A DNA stretch of 64,000 nucleotides from Deinococcus piscis. GTDB lineage: Bacteria > Deinococcota > Deinococci > Deinococcales > Deinococcaceae. A model generated the notes under the pieces. It did not search any database. It had not been told where the DNA came from and saw only the letters and a list, made by a program, of their open reading frames with translations. Numbering within the stretch: the stretch's first letter is position 1; each line of letters opens with the position of its first letter. The position numbers were made by a program, and so were the translations under genes. Positions 27,697 through 38,971 of this stretch are shown here, one piece after another. The stretch spans positions 1 through 64,000 of the forward strand of contig NZ_BNAL01000013.1 of the NCBI RefSeq assembly GCF_014653275.1. Direction: 5' to 3'.

Positions 27697-27702
27697 ACAG
27701 TA
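27697..27702 (-). promoter_or_regulatory. -10 element of the hypothetical gene at 27112 (leaderless)
   Basis: TACTGT on the minus strand, 6 nt before the ATG at 27690. Confidence 0.55.
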
Positions 27703-27773
27703 AGCCGCGCCCTGGCTCTGCCACGTAAGAGGAGCTAACGAAAGTGTTTAGAGATAGCTGTGCAAGCGGAAGC

Positions 27774-28031
27774 TTAGAAGGGCCGGGGCCACTGCTCAGG
27801 GACCGGGTCGTGGCCACCACGGAACAGGGGATTGCAGCGGAAAAAGCGCCAAAAGGCCAGCCAGCCGCCCTTGAGGGCCCCATGTTTTTGCAGCGCTGTG
27901 ACTGCGTAGGCGGAGCAGGTGGGGCTAAAGCGGCAGGTGGGCGCAGGCTTGCGCGGCGACAATTCGCGCTGATACCAGCGCACGGCGCGAATCAGCCCGC
28001 CCGCCACTAGGCCCGGCGGCTTCACGCTCAT
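27774..28031 (-). CDS. yidD: Membrane protein insertion efficiency factor YidD
   Basis: An 85-residue protein of the YidD family with [22 protein letters not shown], the paired cysteines [12 protein letters not shown], and [13 protein letters not shown]. It assists YidC-dependent insertion at the inner face of the membrane. Its ATG overlaps the rnpA stop by 4 nt, the usual rpmH-rnpA-yidD coupling. yidC is not the next gene here. Confidence 0.95.
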   Translation of the reverse strand: MSVKPPGLVAGGLIRAVRWYQRELSPRKPAPTCRFSPTCSAYAVTALQKHGALKGGWLAFWRFFRCNPLFRGGHDPVPEQWPRPF

Positions 28032-28522
28032 TTGGAGCCTCCAGCTGGGGAGCCAGACGCATGGCCTGTGGCGGACTTTTTACCCTGCCTCCTGACTTTG
28101 ACCCGGGCAGGCACCTGCGCCATCGCTGCGGCCAGGGCCTGCTGTAGCTCGCCAAAAGGTGCGTGCAGCGCGGCCTCGGTGGGAAAAAGAATGCCGCGGC
28201 AAGCGGGTAGGGGCTGGCCGTGGCTGCTCTGGGGAAGGGTCCGCAGGGCTTCACGCACCCGCCGGCGCACCCGGTTGCGGTCCACAGCGTGGGGCAGCAC
28301 TTTCTTGGGCACCACGATGCCGATGTGGGCCGCGGGCCGCCAGGGGTGACCGTGACGTGGGCGGTAGTCAGTGACCTTCAGGCTGAACAGCGGATGCCGC
28401 AGCCCTGTACCCAACCGGCGAACCCGGCGAAATTCCTTTTCGCCCTTTAATGACCGCAGCGCCACCGCACGTCGAGGTGAGGTGGCGCTGTCAGGCCGTG
28501 GGGGGCGGGTCTCAGAAGACAC
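28028..28522 (-). CDS. rnpA: Ribonuclease P protein component
   Basis: A 164-residue RnpA, longer than the usual ~120 because of an N-terminal extension (about 25 residues) and a basic, Gly/Ser-rich tail. The RNR signature is present as [24 protein letters not shown], preceded by the FSLKV strand. It aids RNase P RNA in 5' tRNA processing. GTG start; it follows rpmH by 19 nt. In Thermus rnpA overlaps rpmH, but here the two are separate. Confidence 0.95.
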   Translation of the reverse strand: MSSETRPPRPDSATSPRRAVALRSLKGEKEFRRVRRLGTGLRHPLFSLKVTDYRPRHGHPWRPAAHIGIVVPKKVLPHAVDRNRVRRRVREALRTLPQSSHGQPLPACRGILFPTEAALHAPFGELQQALAAAMAQVPARVKVRRQGKKSATGHASGSPAGGSK

Positions 28523-28541
28523 AGCGCCGTTTCCCTAGAGC

Positions 28542-28688
28542 TTACTTCTCGTCGCTGACGGTCAGGCGAGCGCGGCCCTTGGCGCGGCGACGGGCCAGGA
28601 TATTGCGTCCAGCTTTGGTCTTCATACGGGCGCGGAAACCGTGGGTCTTGGCGCGCTTGCGGCGGTTGGGTTGGTAGGTACGCTTCAT
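28542..28688 (-). CDS. rpmH: 50S ribosomal protein L34
   Basis: A 48-residue basic protein with the L34 signature [22 protein letters not shown] and [24 protein letters not shown] precedes the ATG. It heads the rpmH-rnpA-yidD cluster; dnaA/oriC, often adjacent in other bacteria, is not seen in this window. Confidence 0.98.
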   Translation of the reverse strand: MKRTYQPNRRKRAKTHGFRARMKTKAGRNILARRRAKGRARLTVSDEK

Positions 28689-28860
28689 GAATTCTCTCCT
28701 TGGGCTTTCGCCCGTTTGGATTACCGGTGGAACCGGCGCTGCGCGGGAACTCTCCTGGACCAGCTTTGGCCTGATTGGCTTTGACCTGAGTAGGCTGAGG
28801 CCAGGGGTTGCGCTAGGGGTGAAAAACACGCCACTGGGCGGGATTTTCAGGTGCCTCTCT

Positions 28861-28891
28861 GTTCCTGAGTGACAGCAATACAGTCAGGAAC
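28861..28891. repeat. Inverted repeat between rpmH and the cyclo-ligase gene
   Basis: GTTCCTGA (28861-28868) pairs with TCAGGAAC (28884-28891) around a 15-nt loop. The 287-nt gap (28689-28976) otherwise shows no gene. It may be a protein-binding site for rpmH control or a weak terminator for the cyclo-ligase gene; no T tract is present. Confidence 0.5.
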
Positions 28892-28976
28892 CCGTGAGGG
28901 CAAACTGGAAAAGATTACCACATTTCAGGGGTGTGTGAGGGCAGGTACAGGCTTTCTGACACCTGGCAGGCTGTGT

Positions 28977-29531
28977 TTAGCGCACCCGCACTGCGCCCTG
29001 CTCGGTCACGATCCAGTGCAGAGGGACATCGTGTGCCTCGTGGGGCAGCTGGTCCAGCAGCAGTGCCGAGTGGGTCACACCGATGGTTGGCCTGGTCAAC
29101 CCAGCCAGAAAGCGGTCATAGAAGCCGCCGCCATAGCCCAAGCGAAATCCACGGCGGTCAAACGACAGGGCGGGGAGCACGGCAGCGTCTATCTCGCTGA
29201 CTGGAATCTGGGGGGTATCTCTGGGAGGTTGCCGTACGCCTAGGGGACTGACTTCGGTAGCGGTGACCCACTCGTGGACCGTGAGGCGGCGCTCCGGGCG
29301 CACGCGGGCGCGAGTGGTCAGCAGCTGGAAGCTGTGTTGTAGCGTGCTCAGGTCCGGTTCGCCGGGCAGAGCATGGTAGGCCAGGACCCGCCTGGCACCC
29401 AGTTGACGCAGCAATGCGGCGGTATGTTCGGCCACGGCTGCCGATACATCCGGCTGAGCGGCGCGCTGGTGCCGGGCCCACTGACGCCACTCGGGTTTGC
29501 TGGCGTGAAGCGGTGGGGGAGACAGGGTCAT
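28977..29531 (-). CDS. 5-formyltetrahydrofolate cyclo-ligase
   Basis: A 184-residue enzyme (MTHFS family) that converts 5-formyl-THF to 5,10-methenyl-THF with ATP. The C-terminal signature FDRRGFRLGYGGGFYDRFLA and the N-terminal KPEWRQWARHQRAA helix are clear. It belongs to the same one-carbon network as purH-folD 4 kb downstream but is a separate transcription unit. Confidence 0.93.
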   Translation of the reverse strand: MTLSPPPLHASKPEWRQWARHQRAAQPDVSAAVAEHTAALLRQLGARRVLAYHALPGEPDLSTLQHSFQLLTTRARVRPERRLTVHEWVTATEVSPLGVRQPPRDTPQIPVSEIDAAVLPALSFDRRGFRLGYGGGFYDRFLAGLTRPTIGVTHSALLLDQLPHEAHDVPLHWIVTEQGAVRVR

Positions 29532-29704
29532 GTGCCCATGATGCCAAAACTGCGTACAGTCCCATACGCCGAGCAGTCCCTGTCATCTGGACAGCTCGCC
29601 ATTTCTAATCTCGCTAGAATGATACAGTTCTTAAGAGAAGCTTCAGCAGAAGAATTTCGCCAGAGCTGGAAGCGTAACTGACGCAGGGGGGCGGGGAAAA
29701 GAGC

Positions 29705-30151
29705 ATGACCGCAGAACAGACCAAGCGTTCCATCTTGCTGGTGGATGACGATGCCAATGACCGCGAGCTGGCGCAGATTGTCTTTGCTGAGCTGGCGTCC
29801 GAGTCGGGCGAGCGGGCGGACGTGCGGATTTTGCCTGGGGGCCAGGAAGCACTTGACTTCTTGGTGGATCAGGCGGAGCGCCCAGAGCAGCTGCCTGACG
29901 TGGTGCTGCTGGACCTGAACATGCCCCAGATAGATGGCCTAAGTGTGCTGAAAGCTATTCGGCAGAATCCGGCGATGTCCACGTTGCCCGTCGTGATTCT
30001 GAGTACCAGCCGTGAGCGGGCGGATGTGCAGCGGGCCTATAGCCTGGGGGCCAACGCCTACGTGGTGAAGCCGCTGGATTACGACCACTTTCACCGCACC
30101 ATTTCGAGCGTGCTGGATTTCTGGACCGGACAAAATCAGGTCAACCGCTAG
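29705..30151 (+). CDS. Single-domain response regulator (Rcp1-like)
   Basis: A 148-residue stand-alone receiver domain. The acidic pocket is DDD near residue 14, the phosphoacceptor is Asp70 (VVLLDLNMP), and switch residues ILSTS and a Lys in VVKPLDY are present. Extended loops and the C-terminal helix resemble receivers partnered with phytochrome-type or hybrid kinases (Rcp1 group). No kinase gene is adjacent. A TAGAAT hexamer at 29615-29620 is a possible -10. Confidence 0.92.
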   Translation: MTAEQTKRSILLVDDDANDRELAQIVFAELASESGERADVRILPGGQEALDFLVDQAERPEQLPDVVLLDLNMPQIDGLSVLKAIRQNPAMSTLPVVILSTSRERADVQRAYSLGANAYVVKPLDYDHFHRTISSVLDFWTGQNQVNR

Positions 30152-30258
30152 CCGGGGCTGGCCCGCAGCTGCCTGCACGGTAGGCGCACACATACACATA
30201 AACGCCCGGACAACCGCGCCCCACCTGTTGTGGCGCACGCGGCGGCATAGTGGCGGCA

Positions 30259-30274
30259 TGACAGCGGGGCAACG

Positions 30275-30279
<5 letters not shown>
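30259..30279 (+). CDS. Possible 6-codon leader ORF ahead of the DUF72 gene
   Basis: ATG followed by ACAGCGGGGCAACGA and TGA encodes MTAGQR; its stop overlaps the DUF72 ATG as ATGA. Translation of this mini-ORF could carry ribosomes to the DUF72 start, which lacks a strong ribosome site. It may equally be chance. Confidence 0.3.
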
Positions 30280-31105
<826 letters not shown>

Positions 31106-31108
31106 CCT

Positions 31109-31981
31109 TTAGGCGGAATGCTCCTTGCGGTCCAGCCGCGCCTCTACCCGCTTGAGCGTGGACACGATCAAAAAAGCCACGATGACCATCAGTGTCCAGG
31201 CCAGCCACTTGCTGGGGTCCACCACTTCCCAGCCGCTTTGCTGGTGGGGGTAGACCCAGGCTCCCAGCAGCGTGCCCAGGTTCTCGGCTATGTACACGGC
31301 CAGCCCAATCAGCCCAAAAGAAGCCAGCAGCGGCATCTTCAGCCGCCGTCTCAGGAGCGTGAAGCCCACCTGCGTGCGGGCATAGGCCAAGACCAGTAGC
31401 CCGCTGACGGCCCAGCGTAGGTCGGGACCGTAGTGATGCGTAAAGAAGTTCAGATACGCCGACCCCGCCAGAGCCACCTGTGCCCACAGCGGCGGTGCCC
31501 GGTGCAGTGCCAAGTCCAGTCGCCGCCAGGCCTGCGCCATATAGCTGCCCACGCTGGCGTACATAAATCCGGCGTACAGCGGCACTCCGGCCACCACGCT
31601 CAGCCCGGCGGCATCGTAGCTCCAGCTGCCCTGAGCCACCTTGAAGGCTTCCAACGCAAAGCCCAGCAGGTGAAACAGTCCCAGGGCCGCCGCCTCGCGC
31701 ACCGTTTCAAAGCGAGTGAGCAGCAAGGCAGCTTGGACCAGGAGCACGCCCAGCAGCATGGCGTCGGCGCGGGCAAGCGGAAAGCTGGGCGGCAGTGCCC
31801 CGGTCAGGGCCAGCAAGCCCACCACCGCCAGGGCGAACAGACAGCACAGTGCCTGAATCCGGACAAATTCGAGCAGCAGCGCTCCCGTCCCTGGGGCAGT
31901 GGTGCTGGATCTGCTTGTGCTAGGGCTACCTGGGCTGAGCGCAGCTTTCTCAGGCTCCGGCCCACTGGTCTGTTCAGTCAC
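31109..31981 (-). CDS. DUF817 family membrane protein
   Basis: About 290 residues with roughly eight transmembrane helices and the DUF817 family features FLHxxxG-type loop (LNFFTHHYGPDLRW), GFMYASVGSYMAQAWRRL and IAENLGTLLGAWVYPHQ. Function unknown. It overlaps the dusA stop by 8 nt if the GTG at 31981 is used; ATGs at 31999 and 32008 inside dusA are alternatives. Coupled to dusA. Confidence 0.85.
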   Translation of the reverse strand: MTEQTSGPEPEKAALSPGSPSTSRSSTTAPGTGALLLEFVRIQALCCLFALAVVGLLALTGALPPSFPLARADAMLLGVLLVQAALLLTRFETVREAAALGLFHLLGFALEAFKVAQGSWSYDAAGLSVVAGVPLYAGFMYASVGSYMAQAWRRLDLALHRAPPLWAQVALAGSAYLNFFTHHYGPDLRWAVSGLLVLAYARTQVGFTLLRRRLKMPLLASFGLIGLAVYIAENLGTLLGAWVYPHQQSGWEVVDPSKWLAWTLMVIVAFLIVSTLKRVEARLDRKEHSA

Positions 31982-32999
31982 GGGCGTCGAGTACCTCATC
32001 TGGCACACCGGCCACTGCCTGGTCCAGCACTTCTATGCCCGCGTCCTTGCGGTGGCCCAGTTCGCTGAGGGTCCGCTTGTAGTGGCGTGCGCCCCGCTGT
32101 CCCGCGAATAGACCCAGCGTGGCTTTGGTGAGGTGATGAAAGCTCTGCCCCTGCTCAAGCCCAGCAGCCACGTAAGGCCGGAAGCGGGTCAGCACTTCGC
32201 GGCGGGTGGGGGGCTGTACGTCTTCGCCAAAGAGGTCACGGTCTACGCGAGCCAGCACATAAGGCGTTTGGTAGGCGGCGCGTCCCAGCATCACGCCGTC
32301 GGCCCAGGTGAGGTGCTCCCGCGCCTGCTCCAGCGTCTGCACGCCGCCATTCAGCGAGAAAGTCAGCTCCGGAAAGTCCCCCTTGAGCCGCTGCACCACC
32401 TCGTAGCGCAGCGGCGGAATCTCGCGGTTTTCCTTGGGACTGAGGCCCTTCAGCCAGGCTTTGCGGGCATGCACGATAAAGGTGCGGCATCCGGCGGCAG
32501 CCACCGTGTCCACGAAGTCGTGCAGCTCCTCATAGCTGTCTTGGTCGTCAATCCCGATGCGGTGCTTGACCGTGACCGGCAGCCGGGTCGCCGCCTGCAT
32601 GGCCGCCACAGCGCGGGCCACGGTGGGCGGCGTGCCCATCAGGCAGGCTCCGAAAGCTCCACTCTGCACGCGGTCACTGGGGCAGCCGCAGTTGAGGTTG
32701 ACCTCATCGTAGCCCCACTCTTCGGCCAGCGCGGCGCACTCGGCCAGGGCCGCCGCGTCACTGCCGCCAAGTTGCAGGGCCAGCGGGTGCTCGGCGGCGC
32801 TGAAGTCCAGGTGCCGCGCCCGGTCACCATGCACAATGGCCCCCGTGGTGACCATTTCGGTGTACAGCAGCGCCCGCGTGGTGAGGCAGCGGTGAAAGGC
32901 GCGGCAGTGCCGGTCCGTCCAGTCCAGCATGGGGGCCACCGAGAGCCGGTGCGCGGGCGGCAAGCTGGTCATGGAGGCGTGAGGAAGCGGCAGACTCAT
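31974..32999 (-). CDS. dusA: tRNA-dihydrouridine synthase A
   Basis: A 341-residue flavoenzyme that reduces uridine to dihydrouridine in the tRNA D-loop (positions 20/20a for DusA). Signatures: VAPMLDWTDRHCRAFHRCL, LLYTEMVTTGAIVHGD, the catalytic Cys region NLNCGCPSDRVQSG...GACLMG, VKHRIGID, and SLNGGVQT. Length and motifs match DusA rather than DusB/C. TACACT lies 9 nt before the ATG. Confidence 0.95.
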   Translation of the reverse strand: MSLPLPHASMTSLPPAHRLSVAPMLDWTDRHCRAFHRCLTTRALLYTEMVTTGAIVHGDRARHLDFSAAEHPLALQLGGSDAAALAECAALAEEWGYDEVNLNCGCPSDRVQSGAFGACLMGTPPTVARAVAAMQAATRLPVTVKHRIGIDDQDSYEELHDFVDTVAAAGCRTFIVHARKAWLKGLSPKENREIPPLRYEVVQRLKGDFPELTFSLNGGVQTLEQAREHLTWADGVMLGRAAYQTPYVLARVDRDLFGEDVQPPTRREVLTRFRPYVAAGLEQGQSFHHLTKATLGLFAGQRGARHYKRTLSELGHRKDAGIEVLDQAVAGVPDEVLDARD

Positions 33000-33311
33000 G
33001 TGCCCAGCAGTGTAACGCTGGACCGGGTACCGCAGCGGGCAGTGGCCTCCTTTGGCCTCCGTTCGTCCCTACTCTGTGCGCACAGGCGTATTCTCCTGAA
33101 AGAAGCCTGTTAGACCATGAACGCCACTCTAAACGCAATGAGAAGTCTAAAGCCTGCTCTCTCCAGCCTGGTGGGCAGGCAAAGCGCAGGGCGACTTGGA
33201 TTTCAAATTGCACGCAGGAAGCCTCTCGTTGGGCACTGGCGCTGAATTCGGCTGTGGCCGACTGGACGGCACCCGCTGGCCGCTTCTTTATCTACTGAAA
33301 GGGACCAAGAC
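33000..33311 (+). promoter_or_regulatory. 312-nt gap between dusA and the pseudo-E2 gene
   Basis: It contains the dusA -10 (TACACT, minus strand, 33009-33014), a perfect 12-bp palindrome CTGTGCGCACAG (33074-33085), and 3 nt later a plus-strand TATTCT (33089-33094), a typical operator-plus--10 layout. A 42-codon ORF (33117-33245) follows but has no recognisable product. GAAAGGGA gives the pseudo-E2 gene a ribosome site 7 nt before its ATG. Confidence 0.5.
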
Positions 33312-34679
33312 ATGGACAATATCTCCCCACTGGCCAAAACCCTCGCTGAATCCAACGGCATTGACTGGCGCGCGATTCAGGGCAGCGGTGCTGGCGGTCA
33401 GATCGTCGAGCAGGACATCATCAACTACCTCACCCGCGTGATGAGCGGCGAGGAAGAACCGCCCGCCACCCCGGTGGACCTGCCGCCGCCCGACTGGACC
33501 GGCGACGAACTGCCTGCGGGCATGAGCGCCGAGATGCTCAGCCAGGCTGGCGTGGAGTCGGACATTGCTGCCCTGGTGAACCAGGCCCCCGCTGGACAGA
33601 GTATGGCTGGACAGGAATGGACCGGACAGGCACCACTGGCCCAGGGCGAGCAACTGGAAGAAGACGAGTTCGAGCTGGACATGGAAGACGAGCCCGCTGC
33701 GCCCGCACCCGTCATGGATGAAGTGGTCCCTGCGTCCACGCCAGTTGAGCCTATGCCAGTTGAGCCCACGCCTCCTGTGGCGGGCGGTCTCGGTGGCCTG
33801 CTGTCGCAGCTGTATCAGGCGCCTGCCGCGCAGACTTCTGGTCTGGCTGCCGAACCTGCCGGAACGGAGCTGGCTGATCACGGCATGGCCGACGGATATA
33901 TGGCCGAGCCGTCCGTGGCTCAGGCCGCAGATGCTCAGGAAACCGTTTATACCGAAACGGTTCAGTCCGTTACGGCGGACGCTCCAGCCTTCACCGATGG
34001 GCGGGAGTCCGCTGCCGACCTGGCCCTAGAAGAAGTGGTGCCAGAAGAAGTGGTGCCAGAAGAAGTGGTGCACGAAGAGTTGGCTCCAGAACAACCAGAA
34101 GAACTGGTCCAGCAAGCGGTGGAGCCAGAAGCTGCCAACGTCGCTGCTGTAGAACAGGAAATGCCAGCTGTGGCTGCTGCAGTGGCCCCCACTGCGCCCG
34201 AGCGCCCCGAGCAGGCAGTCTGGTTCGGCGTCTACCTGCGCCGCGACGCCGATGTGCAGGCGGCCTCGGCCCTGCGTGATCAGCTCAACGCCGCGCTGGG
34301 CCAAGACGTGCCGCTCTCGCTGCTGGTGGCCCGCGCCGCGCAGCAACATGCAGAGATGCTGGGCCTCGGTGCAGTGGCGATTCAGGATGTACATTCGCAG
34401 CGTGCCCGCTCGGTGGGCGGAGCTGGCGCTGGCCTGCGCGACGCACTGAGCGCTCTGGACCGCGATCACGACGGCCAGGCCGACCTGCTGGTGGTCAATG
34501 CTGGCACCTTTGAGCTGGACGAGCTGCACTACCCGGACACGGTGACTCTGTCGCTGGGCCGCGTGGTGGATGGCCGCGCTGCACTCAGTCTGAACGGTGA
34601 TGTGGACACCGTCCGGGCCGCCGAGTTCCTAGCTGCTGTGGCCGCCAGCCTGGAAGCCCCGGTGGCGCTGATCATCTGA
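33312..34679 (+). CDS. E3-binding domain protein with degenerate E2-like catalytic core
   Basis: A 455-residue protein. Residues 2-45 form a peripheral subunit-binding domain (ISPLAKTLAESNGIDWRAIQGSGAGGQI), which in E2 enzymes docks E1 or E3. A long acidic Pro/Glu-rich region follows (45-295), including EEVVPEEVVPEEVVHEEL. The last ~150 residues align with the end of the 2-oxoacid dehydrogenase acyltransferase domain: LLVVNAGTFELDELHYPDTVTLSLGRV corresponds in outline to the NLG(M/S)FG...P..A.L..G.. block, but the DHR active-site motif reads NGD, so the catalytic His is gone. There is no lipoyl domain. It may be a structural or E3-tethering subunit; lpdA at the window start is a candidate partner. 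Function is inferred. Confidence 0.8.
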   Translation: MDNISPLAKTLAESNGIDWRAIQGSGAGGQIVEQDIINYLTRVMSGEEEPPATPVDLPPPDWTGDELPAGMSAEMLSQAGVESDIAALVNQAPAGQSMAGQEWTGQAPLAQGEQLEEDEFELDMEDEPAAPAPVMDEVVPASTPVEPMPVEPTPPVAGGLGGLLSQLYQAPAAQTSGLAAEPAGTELADHGMADGYMAEPSVAQAADAQETVYTETVQSVTADAPAFTDGRESAADLALEEVVPEEVVPEEVVHEELAPEQPEELVQQAVEPEAANVAAVEQEMPAVAAAVAPTAPERPEQAVWFGVYLRRDADVQAASALRDQLNAALGQDVPLSLLVARAAQQHAEMLGLGAVAIQDVHSQRARSVGGAGAGLRDALSALDRDHDGQADLLVVNAGTFELDELHYPDTVTLSLGRVVDGRAALSLNGDVDTVRAAEFLAAVAASLEAPVALII

Positions 34680-34725
34680 GCCGCGTCTGCCCCCGCCATG
34701 AACCTTGGCTGGGGCAGGTTTCACC

Positions 34726-34731
34726 TATACT
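34726..34731 (+). promoter_or_regulatory. -10 element upstream of purA
   Basis: TATACT, with CCTTGG 17 nt upstream as a poor -35. The expected start (about 34738) falls inside the terminator-like hairpin that follows. Confidence 0.5.
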
Positions 34732-34734
34732 GAG

Positions 34735-34763
34735 GCACGGTGTCACGCGCCGTGCTTTTTTTT
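34735..34763 (+). terminator. Terminator-like hairpin with T8 in the purA leader
   Basis: GCACGG (34735-34740) pairs with CCGTGC (34750-34755), followed by eight T. It probably ends the pseudo-E2 transcript. A second weaker hairpin with six T lies at 34807-34830, also upstream of purA. Confidence 0.8.
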
Positions 34764-34860
34764 GGCTGCACAGTGCCATGTAGGAGCGCGTGACCGCAGG
34801 AGGGAAGGTGCCCAGCAGGGCCCCCTTTTTGCCCGACTGCCAGACAAGAGGAGGGCTGAA

Positions 34861-36078
<1,218 letters not shown>

Positions 36079-36089
36079 GGGAGGACCGC

Positions 36090-36716
<627 letters not shown>

Positions 36717-36772
36717 GTTCCTGTTTGTTCGCCGCTAGGCCCAGCCGCCCGAGCCCTAGCCGACCAAGCCGC

Positions 36773-36805
36773 AAAAAGGCCCCGGAGCAGTGAGTTTCCG
36801 GGGCC
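36773..36805 (-). terminator. Terminator between folE and the DUF11-like gene
   Basis: A 9-bp stem GGCCCCGGA/TCCGGGGCC (36778-36786 and 36797-36805), followed on the minus strand by T5. It ends the minus-strand gene and may also slow plus-strand readthrough from folE. Confidence 0.85.
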
Positions 36806-36832
36806 TCTCTGGCTGACTGCGCGGATGCGGTG

Positions 36833-37372
36833 CTAGCGCACGCGGACGCGCAGGGCCATCTTGTGGGTCTGGCCGGGAGCCAGGGTGCCTAAGTTCCAGC
36901 GCACATGGGTGTATTCGGACGGCTGCACCTGCACGCGGCGGGTTACCGCTTTGCCGTTCTCAGTTACGGTGACGCTGCGGAACAGCGGCGCTTTGCCGAA
37001 GGTCTTGCCACCGTCGAAGGAGTACTCGGTCACCACATTGCCGGTGCCGCCCGAAGACGCCACGAACACGGTGCCCGCCGGGACTGGCAGGCTGGGGCGG
37101 ACATTGCCCAGCGGAGCGCGGGACACGTTGCGGGCGGCCAGGTCGTAGTGAATCACGTCGCCGGGGCGCACACGGCTGGCGTCGGGGTTCAGGCGCTCGG
37201 TGGTCTTGCCGTCTGCGCCGCGCACGCTGGTGACCAGGAAATCGTTCAGGACCAGCTGTACGGGGCTTTGCTGGGTTTGCTGAGTGGCAGGAGCGGAGGC
37301 GGTTTTTTGAGCCAGTGCCGGAGCAAAGCCCAGGCCCAGCAGCAGGGCAGGAATAAACAGGAATGCTTTCAT
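36833..37372 (-). CDS. Secreted DUF11-like repeat-domain protein
   Basis: A 179-residue exported protein: signal peptide MKAFLFIPALLLGLGFAPALA, a short Thr/Gln linker, then a single beta-sandwich with the DUF11-type phrases VRPGDVIHYDLAARNVS, PVPAGTVFVAS and RWNLGTLAPGQTHKMALRVRV. Such domains occur in envelope and S-layer-associated proteins; no enzymatic residues are evident. AGAGG before the ATG gives a ribosome site. Confidence 0.85.
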   Translation of the reverse strand: MKAFLFIPALLLGLGFAPALAQKTASAPATQQTQQSPVQLVLNDFLVTSVRGADGKTTERLNPDASRVRPGDVIHYDLAARNVSRAPLGNVRPSLPVPAGTVFVASSGGTGNVVTEYSFDGGKTFGKAPLFRSVTVTENGKAVTRRVQVQPSEYTHVRWNLGTLAPGQTHKMALRVRVR

Positions 37373-37692
37373 GGTGAACCTCTAGGTGTCTAGAACGTAG
37401 GAAGACATGGCGTAAAGAACTCGCGTAAAGAACTTCTGGGGGCAGTGTAGGCGCAGAGTGCTTACGAGATACTGACCTGCCCCGCCCCAGTCATTCCACG
37501 GAGCCTGGAGGCGGGCTTTCATCAAAAGCTGCATTTGGCGTCAGGTTGGGTCGGGAAATGGCGGCAGGCGGCCATTACAAAGCCCACTGCCCGCAGCTGG
37601 CATGATGGCCGGGTACAGCTGCTCACAGGCAAAACTGCGGGCCAGAGCCAGAAACCCAGCGGCCAAGAAGGCCAAGAAGGGGAGAACCAAGC
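37373..37692. promoter_or_regulatory. 320-nt divergent intergenic region
   Basis: No gene visible. It holds promoters for the DUF11-like gene (minus) and the VWA gene (plus). Two exact GCGTAAAGAACT copies lie 14 nt apart near 37410-37435, and GGTGTCTAGA near 37385 recalls the repeated element between the glutamate dehydrogenase genes. A small GGCCAAGAA duplication precedes the VWA ribosome site. Confidence 0.4.
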
Positions 37693-38913
<1,221 letters not shown>

Positions 38914-38959
38914 CCCCCGAAGCGGGCCTGAGCTTGACCCTGCCCCTGGGAGGCAGGTT

Positions 38960-38965
38960 TAGGCT
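38960..38965 (+). promoter_or_regulatory. -10 element of the MerR-peroxiredoxin gene (leaderless)
   Basis: TAGGCT, 6-nt spacer, ATG at 38972. Confidence 0.6.
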
Positions 38966-38971
38966 GCGGCC

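Noticed and set aside
28542..28976. Possible replication origin beside rpmH-rnpA-yidD
   Set aside because: In many bacteria oriC and dnaA lie here, but no dnaA/dnaN gene or cluster of DnaA boxes is visible; one weak TTACCACA-like site is not enough.
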